This document shows positions 1 through 6,098 of a stretch of 6,141 nt of DNA, in pieces. The stretch spans positions 1 to 6,141 of the forward strand of contig PLAX01000209.1 of NCBI GenBank assembly GCA_003135255.1. The letters are read 5' to 3'. The stretch is from Candidatus Dormiibacterota bacterium (GTDB lineage: Bacteria > Chloroflexota > Dormibacteria > Aeolococcales > Aeolococcaceae). Under the pieces are notes generated by a model. The model was not told the origin of the DNA. It saw only the letters and a list, made by a program, of their open reading frames with translations, and ran no database searches. Each line of letters opens with the position of its first letter. The stretch's first letter is position 1. Both the position numbers and the translations under genes were made by a program.

Positions 1-2
1 CC

Positions 3-548
3 GAGCTGCAGCTGGTGACCGAATTCGGCCGGGAGTCGGTGCTCCAGGAGAAGCTCACCCCTCTGCTGCCCGAATTCGACTACGCCATCATCGACTGCCC
101 CCCCTCGCTCGGCCTCCTCTGCGTCAATGCCCTGGTGGTCGCCACCGAGGTGATCATCCCCCTGCAGTGCGAGTACTTCGGGATGAAGGGGATGCAGCAG
201 CTCCAGAAGACCATCGACCGGGTGCGGGCAAAGCTCAACCCTCAGCTGAGCATCTGCGGCATCCTCCCGACCATCTACAAGCCGCGGACCCTGCACAGCC
301 AGGAGGTTCTCGAGCTGGTCAAGGAGCGCTACGGCAGCGAGGTCTTCGACGTTCGGGTGGACGCCTCCATCCGCTTTGCCGAGACACCGCTGGCGGGGCT
401 CTCGATCCTCCAGTACGCCCCCGAATCCCCGGGCGCCAGGGCGTACCGCGCCCTCGCCCGCATCGTCATGGCCCAGAGTGCCGAGCTGGCCGTCCCGGAG
501 GCGGAGGCTGCGCCGGCACGACCGAAGGCGCGGGCGGGGCACCCGTGA
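3..548 (+). CDS. ParA/Soj-family partition ATPase, C-terminal part (5' end outside window)
   Basis: This is the last 181 residues of a ParA/Soj-type deviant-Walker ATPase; the P-loop lies upstream of the window. The frame is open from base 3, and the GTG at 15 is an internal Val, not a start. Visible signatures are the Walker B-like segment DYAIIDCPPSLGLL (fragment residues 26-39, Asp31), the following NALVVATEVIIPLQCEYF block, the RVRAKLNP stretch, and the late ETPLAGLSILQYAPESPGA block typical of Soj-like proteins. Such ATPases dimerise on ATP, bind DNA non-specifically and are switched by a small partner protein to move chromosomes, plasmids or protein cargo. The last 25 or so residues are Ala/Pro/Glu-rich and probably disordered. 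No ParB gene follows; a 94-residue protein overlaps its stop instead. This suggests an orphan or cargo-positioning ParA rather than the chromosomal parAB pair, although the upstream side is not visible. Confidence 0.93.
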   Translation, partial: ELQLVTEFGRESVLQEKLTPLLPEFDYAIIDCPPSLGLLCVNALVVATEVIIPLQCEYFGMKGMQQLQKTIDRVRAKLNPQLSICGILPTIYKPRTLHSQEVLELVKERYGSEVFDVRVDASIRFAETPLAGLSILQYAPESPGARAYRALARIVMAQSAELAVPEAEAAPARPKARAGHP

Positions 549-832
549 TGCCCGGGTTCCGTCGCGCCCAGCTGCGCGGCTCCGAGGAGCTGTTCCGCAG
601 CACCGAGGAGCCCGCCCCGGCCGAGCACCCCCTGCCGGAACCACCGGTCCACCCGGTCCCGGCGGCGCCCACCCACAACCTCCGATCGGTTCGCCTCAGC
701 GAGGAGGACGTCCAGCTCCTGGCGGAGGCCGTCCAGCACCTCAAGTTCCCGGGAAAGACGCCTGCCCGCCCGTCGATCGGCGACTTCGAGCGCCTCGAGG
801 CGTTGCGGCAGAAGCTGCTCCGAATCCTCTAG
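548..832 (+). CDS. 94-residue protein coupled to ParA; candidate ParA partner/adaptor
   Basis: I do not recognise a named family. The ATG at 548 shares its A with the TGA of the ParA gene (TGATG), so translation is probably coupled; no good ribosome binding site is seen. The protein has three parts. Residues 1-19 are basic and amphipathic (MPGFRRAQLRGSEELFR). Residues 20-43 are rich in Pro, Glu and Ala and look disordered. Residues 46-94 (VRLSEEDVQLLAEAVQHL, then FERLEALRQKLLRIL) look like two helices joined by a Pro/Lys-rich turn. Known ParA partners (ParB, McdB and similar) often carry a basic N-terminal peptide that stimulates the ATPase, followed by a flexible linker and a dimerisation or cargo domain. 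This layout is comparable, so partner of the neighbouring ParA is a reasonable inference, not a homology call. There are no Cys residues, membrane segments or signal peptide. Confidence 0.75.
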   Translation: MPGFRRAQLRGSEELFRSTEEPAPAEHPLPEPPVHPVPAAPTHNLRSVRLSEEDVQLLAEAVQHLKFPGKTPARPSIGDFERLEALRQKLLRIL

Positions 833-852
833 GTCGCCCCTCCCCCACCGCC

Positions 853-865
853 TCCCGCTGCGGGA
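853..865 (+). other. short GC hairpin after the ParA-partner gene
   Basis: TCCCGC (853-858) and GCGGGA (860-865) are perfect inverted repeats around a single T. Realistically this is a 4-bp stem with a 5-base loop. It lies 20 bp after the stop of the 94-residue gene and has no T-run behind it, so it is only a weak candidate for ending the ParA transcript. Two CGGGAA copies (861-866 and 868-873) lie next to each other here. Confidence 0.25.
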
Positions 866-893
866 ACCGGGAAGGTCAGTGCCCCTGCCGGTC

Positions 894-902
894 TGCTAGC
901 TT
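894..902 (+). promoter_or_regulatory. candidate extended -10 element for a leaderless DUF503 transcript
   Basis: TGC followed by TAGCTT (897-902) fits the extended -10 form TGnTAnnnT. If transcription began at the A of the ATG at 910, the hexamer would sit at -13 to -8, the normal position for a leaderless mRNA. The start codon has no purine-rich Shine-Dalgarno sequence, which agrees with this. No convincing -35 box is visible at a 17-18 bp spacing. It would drive the four-gene run starting at 910. This is a pattern match only. Confidence 0.4.
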
Positions 903-909
903 GCCGGGG

Positions 910-1197
910 ATGGTCATCGGAACCCTCGTCCTCCGCCTCCAGGTCCCGGGGAGCGAGTCCCTCAAGGACAAGCGGCAGGTGGTGCGCTCGCTGGTCGCCC
1001 GCGTGCGCCGGACGTTCGACGTCGCCATCGCGGAGGTCGGCGACCAGGATCTCTGGCAGGCCGTGGAGCTGGGGGTGGCCTGCGTCTCCAACGACGCCCG
1101 TCACGCCGACGAGGTCTGCCAGAAGGTGCTCAATTACGTCGGCGCGGACGGAGAGGCGTTGCTCGTCGACTCCCGGTTCGAGATCGTGCGCCTGTGA
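910..1197 (+). CDS. DUF503 (YlxP-like) family protein
   Basis: This is a 95-residue protein of full family length. The pattern is characteristic of DUF503: MVIGTLVLRLQVPGSESLKDKR at the N-terminus (hydrophobic strand, then the SLKDKR motif at about residues 17-22), followed by a VRRTFDVAIAEVGDQDLWQ block and a C-terminal strand LLVDSRFEIVRL. Its exact function is not settled. In Firmicutes the relative YlxP is encoded in the nusA-infB-rbfA region, so a role linked to translation or ribosome maturation is usually assumed; here it lies away from those genes. The ATG at 910 places the family N-terminus exactly and lacks a Shine-Dalgarno sequence. Its TGA lies inside the GTGA that starts the transporter gene, so the two should be co-translated. 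It is cytosolic, with no membrane segment. Confidence 0.93.
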   Translation: MVIGTLVLRLQVPGSESLKDKRQVVRSLVARVRRTFDVAIAEVGDQDLWQAVELGVACVSNDARHADEVCQKVLNYVGADGEALLVDSRFEIVRL

Positions 1198-2636
1198 ACA
1201 CGGAACCCGGGGCGGCCCGGAGGCTGACGCTCGCCGGCTCGGCAGGCCGCTGGCTCCTGGTCGCGACCGTGCTCGGCTCGGGGATGGCTCTCCTCGACAC
1301 CACGATGGTGATCGTCGCCCTTCCCGCCATCGGGCGCACCCTCGGCGGTGGCCTCTCCACGCAGCAATGGGTGCTCGACGCCTACCTGATCACCCTCGCC
1401 GGGTTCGTGCTCCTGGGCGGGGCTCTCGGTGAGGTGGTCGGCCACGGCCGAGTCTTCCTCGCCGGCGCGGTGGCCTTCGGGGTGACCTCCGCCGTCTGCG
1501 GGGTGGCTCCGACCAGCGCCGTCCTCATCGTCGCCCGCCTGTTCCAGGGAGCCGCAGCCAGCCTGCTGGTTCCCGGGGCCCTGGCTCTCGTCTCCACGAG
1601 CTTCTCCGGCGAGGAGCGGGGACGGGCGATCGGGGCCTGGTCGGGGATCTCCGGCCTCGCCACCGTCATCGGCCCGCTCCTCGGGGGGCTGCTGGTCGAC
1701 CACGCCGGCTGGAGATGGGTGTTCCTCGTCAACATCCCGCTGGCGGCCGCAGCTGTCGCGGCCGCAATCCACCACCTCCCCCTTCGCGAGCTCCGGTCCA
1801 CGGCACTCGGCGAACACCTCGACTTCGGCGGCGCCCTGGCCGCGGCGGCCGGTCTCGGGCTCCTGGTCTGCGGCCTGATCGAAGCCCGCAACCTGGGGAC
1901 GCCGCTCACGGCCGGCGCGGTGGTCCTGGGCCTGGCGCTGCTGGTCGCCTTCGCGGTCATCGAGTCTCGCCGAGAGCGCCCGCTGCTGCCGCTCTCGCTG
2001 TTTGCCATCCGGGGGTTTGCGATGGCCAACCTGACCACCCTCCTCGTCTACGGCGCCCTGAGTTCCGCCCTCTTCCTGGTGGTCCTCGAGCTGCAGCAGG
2101 TGACCGGCTACAGCGCCCTGACCTCCGGAGCGGCCATCTTCCCGATCACGCTGCTGCTGTTTCTCCTCTCCCCGCGACTGGGGGGACTGGTGTCCCGCAT
2201 GGGCTCCCGGCGCCTGATCACCCTGGGGCCCGTCGTCGCCGCACTGGGTCTCGTGCTCTTCCTCCGGGTGTCGGCTTCGGCCTCGTACCTGACGGTGGTG
2301 CTGCCCGCCGCCGTCGTTTTCGGGATCGGACTCGCCCTCACCGCCGCGCCGCTCACCACCACCATCCTGGGAGCGGTGCCGTCGACGCGTGCGGGGATCG
2401 CCTCCGGGGTCAACAACGCCGTCACGCGGGTGGCGGGCCTCCTCGCGGTGGCGGCGGTGCCCCTGGCGGCCGGGCTCGCCAGCGCGACCGATGGGGCGGG
2501 AAGCGGCTTCACCAGCGGCTTTCACCACGCCATGCTCATCTCCGCGGTCCTCTGCCTCCTCGGCGCCGTGGTCTCCTTCGTGGGGCTCCGGCCGGCCCGG
2601 CATCCCGCACCTCCGAGCGAAGCGGCCACCGAGTGA
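1194..2636 (+). CDS. DHA2-family (14-TM) major facilitator transporter, EmrB/QacA type
   Basis: This is a 480-residue inner-membrane protein made almost wholly of hydrophobic segments, the size expected for 14-helix proton-coupled drug exporters. Helix 1 carries the DHA2 motif LLDTTMVIVALP (residues 33-44, Asp35). WVLDAYLIT follows at 59-67. Arg115 in ARLFQG is the motif B arginine. GLATVIGPLLGG (154-165) is antiporter motif C. WRWVFLVNIP (173-182) is a further family hallmark. Motif A is degraded: GALGEVVGHGRV (76-87) has Glu for the usual Asp and lacks the first basic residues. The substrate cannot be read from sequence; family members export lipophilic drugs, dyes or metabolites. Translation starts at GTG 1194, overlapping the DUF503 stop by 4 bp (GTGA), and ends in an identical overlap with the helicase gene. 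No regulator gene is adjacent. Confidence 0.93.
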   Translation: MNTEPGAARRLTLAGSAGRWLLVATVLGSGMALLDTTMVIVALPAIGRTLGGGLSTQQWVLDAYLITLAGFVLLGGALGEVVGHGRVFLAGAVAFGVTSAVCGVAPTSAVLIVARLFQGAAASLLVPGALALVSTSFSGEERGRAIGAWSGISGLATVIGPLLGGLLVDHAGWRWVFLVNIPLAAAAVAAAIHHLPLRELRSTALGEHLDFGGALAAAAGLGLLVCGLIEARNLGTPLTAGAVVLGLALLVAFAVIESRRERPLLPLSLFAIRGFAMANLTTLLVYGALSSALFLVVLELQQVTGYSALTSGAAIFPITLLLFLLSPRLGGLVSRMGSRRLITLGPVVAALGLVLFLRVSASASYLTVVLPAAVVFGIGLALTAAPLTTTILGAVPSTRAGIASGVNNAVTRVAGLLAVAAVPLAAGLASATDGAGSGFTSGFHHAMLISAVLCLLGAVVSFVGLRPARHPAPPSEAATE

Positions 2637-5089
2637 CCGGCGCAAGGAGGGTGACGTCGCCGGCAGCGCCGGTCCCGAGCGCGGCCATCCTGGCGGCGGC
2701 ATTCAGCGCCCACGTCGGGCTCACCCTCGACCCCTTTCAGCTCGAGGCGATCGAGAAGCTGGAACGCTCACGAGGGGTGCTGGTCAGCGCCCCCACCTCC
2801 AGTGGCAAGACGCTCATCGCCGAGTACGCGATCTGGCGCTGCCTGGCGGCGCCGCCGAGCCTCCGGCGGGACGCCGGCTCCCCCCACCGGGTCATCTACA
2901 CCACCCCCCTGAAGGCGCTCTCCAACCAGAAGTTCCGCGACCTCGGGGAACGGTATGGCGAGCAGAACGTGGGCCTGGTCACCGGGGAGCACACCGTCAA
3001 CGAGTCGGCTCCGGTGGTGGTGATGACCACCGAGATCCTTCGCAACATCCTCTACGACGAACCGGGACGGGTCGACACCGTCGGTGACGTGGTCCTCGAC
3101 GAGGTCCACTACATCGACGATTACCCGCGAGGAACCGTCTGGGAAGAGGTGATCATCGAGGCTCCGCGCCACATCCGGATCACCGGCCTCTCCGCCACCA
3201 TCAGCAACGTCGACGAGGTGGCGGCGTGGATGAGTGGCCTGCGCGGCGGCGTGGAGGTGGTGACCCAGACCGAGCGCCCGGTCGCCCTGGAGCTGTGGCT
3301 CTGCCTCGACAACCAGCTCTGGCCCCTCTTCGACGAGCGCGGTCAGGTGGCCCGACGGACCCTGGAGCAGGCCCAGAACCTGAGTGCCGGCGACCTGCGG
3401 CTGCGCTACGCGCGCCGCGCCCCGGAGAACGACCTGTTCCAGGTCATCGAGCGCCTGCGCACCGGCGGGATGCTGCCGGCGATCTACTTCATCTTCTCCC
3501 GCCGCGGCTGCCGCGAAGCGCTCTCCCGCTGCGCGATACACGGCCTCGACCTCACCGACCCGGCCGAGAAGTCGGCCGTCGACACCGAGATGGCGCGTCG
3601 CATCCAGGGCATCGCGGACGACGACGAGCGGCGGGTGTTCGTCGACGCCGTCGACACCAGGCTGCTCCGCCGCGGGATCGCCATGCACCACGCGGGCATG
3701 CTCCCGTACGCGAAGGAGACCGTCGAGACCCTCTTCCAGCGCGGGCTGATCAAGGTCGTGTTCGCCACCGAAACGCTCTCACTCGGCCTGAACATGCCGG
3801 CCCGGGCGTGCGTCGTCTCCTCGTTCACCAAGTTCGACGGCACCGGATTCCACGCTCTGACCTCGACCGAGCTCACCCAGCTGATGGGTCGCGCGGGACG
3901 GCGCGGCATCGACACCCTCGGCCACGGCATCATCCTCAAGGAGTCGGACGTCGACGTCCGCGACATCTACGACGCCGCCATCGGCGGTGAGATGAGCGTC
4001 GAATCGAAGTTCGCGCCCACCTACACGATGGTGCTCGCCCTGCTCAAGACGCGCACCCTGGAGCGGGCCGAGGAGCTGCTCGACCGATCCTTCGGCCAAT
4101 ACCAGGCGCTGCTGCGCAGTGAGCACTGGGTACACCGCAAGGCCAATCTCGAGGAGCTGCGCCTGGACCTGGGCCGGAGGGTCTTTCGCCATCCCCGGCA
4201 CGTCTGCACCGAGGCGACCCTCACCCGGCATCTGCGCGTGGCCGCCCAGGTCGAGGTCATGGAGACCGAGGTGCGGCGCGCCCAGCGCCAGCACTGGCGT
4301 GACAGCCGGGCCGGCCGCTACGGGGGCCGGGCCGCCGACCCCGGGGGGAGGTTCGAGACCATGCGGCGCTCGCTCAAGGCGTCGCGGGCACGGCTGGAGG
4401 AGAGTCCCTGCACCGGCTGCCCCTACCTGAGCGAGCATCGCGGCCACCGCCGGGAGAGCGAGGAGATCGACGAGACGCTGCGGCACGGCGAGGAGGAGCT
4501 GCGCTCGGCGCGCGGCCGCTACCGCCGCGAGTTCCGGGCGCTGCGCGGGGTGCTCCGCGAGGGCGGTTTCTTGGAGAACGACCGGCCGACCGAGCTGGGC
4601 CTGCTGGCCGAGGCGCTCTTCGGCGAGAGCGCCCTGGCGGTCGCCGACGCAGTCCAGTCCGGATGGCTGGAGGAGCTGGCTCCGGCCGAACTGGTCGGGG
4701 TGCTCACCATGCTGGTGGCCGAGGATCGAGGGCGGGAGCGGCCCCAACCAGCTCGCCGGCAGTGGCCGAGCCGGGGGGTCGAGCGCGGATACCGCCTGCT
4801 GCGCACCGACCTGCAGCGGCTCGCCGCGATCGAGGAGCACCACGGTGTCGCCACCCTCCGGCCGCTCTCCTTCGACTTCGTCGCCGCCGCGTACCAGTGG
4901 GCCTCCGGGGTGGCCCTCGCCGAGATCGACGTCCCCCCCGGCGCAGACGTCGGAGACGTCGTCAAGGTGGTCAAGAACCTCTACTCCCTGCTCCGCCAGA
5001 TGGAGCAGGCTCTCCGCGAGCACCCCCTCGCGCCCCGGGTCCGGCGGGCCCGCGAGGCCGTCGAGCGCGAGATGATCCGCCGGATCTAG
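2633..5089 (+). CDS. helY: Ski2-like DExH RNA helicase, HelY type, with DSHCT C-terminus
   Basis: This is an 818-residue ATP-dependent helicase with all core motifs: DPFQLEAI (33-40), Walker A APTSSGKT (53-60), TPLKALSNQK (Ia), DEVH (156-159, motif II), SAT (187-189), AIYFIFSRRG (IV), ATETLSLGLNMPA (from 378, V) and QLMGRAGRRG (416-425, VI). A winged-helix region follows, with FAPTYTMVLALLK near 460. Then comes a charged, partly helical insert of about 500-640 carrying CTGC (593-596) and nearby His602/His605. The DSHCT domain covers about 640-810. Ski2/Mtr4 relatives unwind structured RNA for decay or processing, and HelY is the bacterial counterpart. It is somewhat shorter than mycobacterial HelY (about 900 residues). 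The GTG at 2633 overlaps the transporter stop (GTGA). A GTG at 2651 is possible but directly abuts AAGGAGG, leaving no spacer. The symbol rests on family resemblance. Confidence 0.93.
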   Translation: MTGARRVTSPAAPVPSAAILAAAFSAHVGLTLDPFQLEAIEKLERSRGVLVSAPTSSGKTLIAEYAIWRCLAAPPSLRRDAGSPHRVIYTTPLKALSNQKFRDLGERYGEQNVGLVTGEHTVNESAPVVVMTTEILRNILYDEPGRVDTVGDVVLDEVHYIDDYPRGTVWEEVIIEAPRHIRITGLSATISNVDEVAAWMSGLRGGVEVVTQTERPVALELWLCLDNQLWPLFDERGQVARRTLEQAQNLSAGDLRLRYARRAPENDLFQVIERLRTGGMLPAIYFIFSRRGCREALSRCAIHGLDLTDPAEKSAVDTEMARRIQGIADDDERRVFVDAVDTRLLRRGIAMHHAGMLPYAKETVETLFQRGLIKVVFATETLSLGLNMPARACVVSSFTKFDGTGFHALTSTELTQLMGRAGRRGIDTLGHGIILKESDVDVRDIYDAAIGGEMSVESKFAPTYTMVLALLKTRTLERAEELLDRSFGQYQALLRSEHWVHRKANLEELRLDLGRRVFRHPRHVCTEATLTRHLRVAAQVEVMETEVRRAQRQHWRDSRAGRYGGRAADPGGRFETMRRSLKASRARLEESPCTGCPYLSEHRGHRRESEEIDETLRHGEEELRSARGRYRREFRALRGVLREGGFLENDRPTELGLLAEALFGESALAVADAVQSGWLEELAPAELVGVLTMLVAEDRGRERPQPARRQWPSRGVERGYRLLRTDLQRLAAIEEHHGVATLRPLSFDFVAAAYQWASGVALAEIDVPPGADVGDVVKVVKNLYSLLRQMEQALREHPLAPRVRRAREAVEREMIRRI
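2644..2650 (+). promoter_or_regulatory. Shine-Dalgarno-like AAGGAGG just inside the helicase gene
   Basis: AAGGAGG lies 8 bases after the chosen GTG start (2633-2635) and directly touches an in-frame GTG at 2651. With no spacer it should not serve 2651, and no start codon in any frame sits 5-10 bases downstream. It may be chance (Arg-Arg codons), or it may hold ribosomes near the stop/start overlap and help re-initiation at 2633. Confidence 0.3.
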
Positions 5090-5101
5090 CAGGAAGGTGA
5101 C

Positions 5102-5105
5102 GGAG
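5102..5105 (+). promoter_or_regulatory. ribosome binding site for the 86-residue gene
   Basis: GGAG lies 5 bases before the GTG at 5111 and 8 bases before a second GTG at 5114, so it fits either start. A further AGGAAGG lies at 5091-5097, 13 bases before 5111, too far to be the main site. The ATG at 5109 is out of frame and meets a stop after three more codons. Confidence 0.5.
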
Positions 5106-5110
5106 AAGAT

Positions 5111-5371
5111 GTGGTGGCGGTGATCGAGGTGCGCGTCGAGGGCGGCTCCGCCTTCAGCGTGCGCGTTGACGGACGGAGCTTCGCGGTGACCGCAGCCGAG
5201 GCGCTGGTGCAGGAGCTGGGTGCGCCCGACCAGCTGTCGCTGGTGCGCGGCTCCTTCGAGTTCCTGCTGGAGAGAGAGCGGGCCACCGAGATCCTTCCGC
5301 GCTTTGATCTGACGGTGATCGAGCGCTACTTCCCCGAGTGGCGCGAGGAGATGCGGCGCCGCTGGCGCTGA
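5111..5371 (+). CDS. 86-residue conserved-looking small protein downstream of helicase
   Basis: I cannot assign a named family. It begins 21 bp after the helicase stop with its own GGAG site, starts at GTG 5111 (5114 also possible) and ends at 5371. The first half looks like alternating beta strands (IEVRVEGGSAFSVRVDGRSF), followed by a short helix AAEALVQELG. The second half reads GSFEFLLERERATEILPRFDLTVIERYFPEW, ending in a strongly basic REEMRRRWR tail. The FLLER and ILPRFDL-VI-RYFPEW stretches have the look of conserved motifs and resemble small unnamed proteins of high-GC bacteria, although I recall this only loosely. The strand distribution and basic tail would suit a small nucleic-acid or protein-binding unit. 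Its position makes a partner of the helicase possible, but nothing proves it. There is no signal peptide or membrane segment. Confidence 0.8.
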   Translation: MVAVIEVRVEGGSAFSVRVDGRSFAVTAAEALVQELGAPDQLSLVRGSFEFLLERERATEILPRFDLTVIERYFPEWREEMRRRWR

Positions 5372-5397
5372 TCGGCGCGGCGCGGGTGCACGGCGCG

Positions 5398-5415
5398 CGT
5401 CCCCGTCAGGGGACG
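5398..5415. terminator. candidate bidirectional terminator hairpin between convergent genes
   Basis: CGTCCCC (5398-5404) and GGGGACG (5409-5415) form a perfect 7-bp GC-rich stem with a 4-base loop, GTCA. It begins 26 bp after the stop of the 86-residue gene, and the amidotransferase stop codon (5406-5408) lies in its loop. No T-run follows on either strand, so it would be a U-less hairpin of the kind often proposed in high-GC bacteria. A second GC inverted repeat, 5356-5362 with 5377-5383, lies just upstream with a 14-base loop. Confidence 0.4.
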
Positions 5416-6098
5416 GCGTCGACGGCCTGCTGCAGCCAGCGGGCGATGACCCCACGGCGCAGCGGCTCGGTCTGCCGCAACCACCCCTGCGCATCGTCGG
5501 GCAGGGGGATCTGGCGAGACCAGGCGTCGAGGAGCTGGGCGTCCATCTCGATGTGGAACTGAAGCCCGTAGGCCCGCCCCAGCCGGAAGCCCTGGTTGAC
5601 GTAGGCGTCGCTGCTCGCCAGGTGACACGATCCGCGCGGCAGCTCAAAGGTGTCGCCGTGCCAGTGAAGCACGGGGAGCGCCGGCCCGCAGCCGGCGAAG
5701 ACCGGGTCGTCGCGCCCCGGCCCCGTGAGCGTTATCGCCCCGAGGCCGAGCTCCGGCCCGCGCTCCCCCGGCTTCACCCTGGCCCCGCAGGCGAAGGCGA
5801 GCAACTGGGCACCGAGACAGACACCGAGGATGGACCGTCCGCGGGTCACCGCATCGTGGATCAGCGCCACCTCGTCGCGCAGCCGCTGATCCGGGCCGTA
5901 CACGGCCTGGGGACCGCCCATGACGACCAGAATCGGCATCCGATCGAGGTTGGGAAGCGGATCGCGCATCCCGACTCTGAGCACCTGAAGACCGATCCCC
6001 GCCGCCATGTCGCCGATCAGACCCGACCCCTCGTCCTCGGCGTGCTCGATGATGGCCAGCAGAGGCGGGCGCGCGAACACCTCCGCGCCGGCTGTCAT
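5406..6098 (-). CDS. class I glutamine amidotransferase (GMP synthase-like, stand-alone)
   Basis: This is a 230-residue single-domain glutaminase of the GuaA-like class I family. These enzymes release ammonia from glutamine for transfer to an acceptor, or hydrolyse gamma-glutamyl bonds. The triad is visible: Cys94 in the nucleophile elbow GVCLGAQLLA (92-101), then His182 and Glu184 in GLQFHIEM (178-185). VVMGGPQAVYG (58-68) forms the oxyanion region, and HWHGDTFELP (145-154) is a hallmark of this stand-alone subgroup. No synthetase domain is attached, so the acceptor is unknown. The ATG at 6098 is the first start codon after an in-frame stop at 6117-6119, so the N-terminus is well fixed. That ATG overlaps the stop of an upstream gene on the same strand (ATGA), implying a coupled operon. 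It converges with the helicase run. Confidence 0.93.
   Translation of the reverse strand: MTAGAEVFARPPLLAIIEHAEDEGSGLIGDMAAGIGLQVLRVGMRDPLPNLDRMPILVVMGGPQAVYGPDQRLRDEVALIHDAVTRGRSILGVCLGAQLLAFACGARVKPGERGPELGLGAITLTGPGRDDPVFAGCGPALPVLHWHGDTFELPRGSCHLASSDAYVNQGFRLGRAYGLQFHIEMDAQLLDAWSRQIPLPDDAQGWLRQTEPLRRGVIARWLQQAVDAVP

Noticed and set aside
20..77. Two GAATTC sites near the left edge
   Set aside because: They fall on ordinary Glu-Phe codons in the ParA gene and form no larger repeat.
376..909. Upstream extension of the DUF503 frame across the ParA-linked gene
   Set aside because: Arg/Pro-rich shadow; the family N-terminus (MVIGTLVLRL) starts exactly at the ATG at 910.
1715..2632. Upstream extension of the helicase reading frame inside the transporter gene
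   Set aside because: The extension translates to Arg/Pro/Gly-rich text with no domain; the helicase similarity starts only after the GTG at 2633.
1134..2702. 522-codon open frame antisense to the transporter gene
   Set aside because: Low-complexity Gly/Asp/Glu/Arg-rich translation opposite a clear DHA2 transporter; typical of the antisense frame of GC-rich coding DNA.
3779..5647. 622-codon open frame antisense to the helicase and running past its end
   Set aside because: It covers the DSHCT region, the small gene and part of the amidotransferase, matches no family, and its Leu/Gly/Ala/Arg-rich composition mirrors the sense codons.
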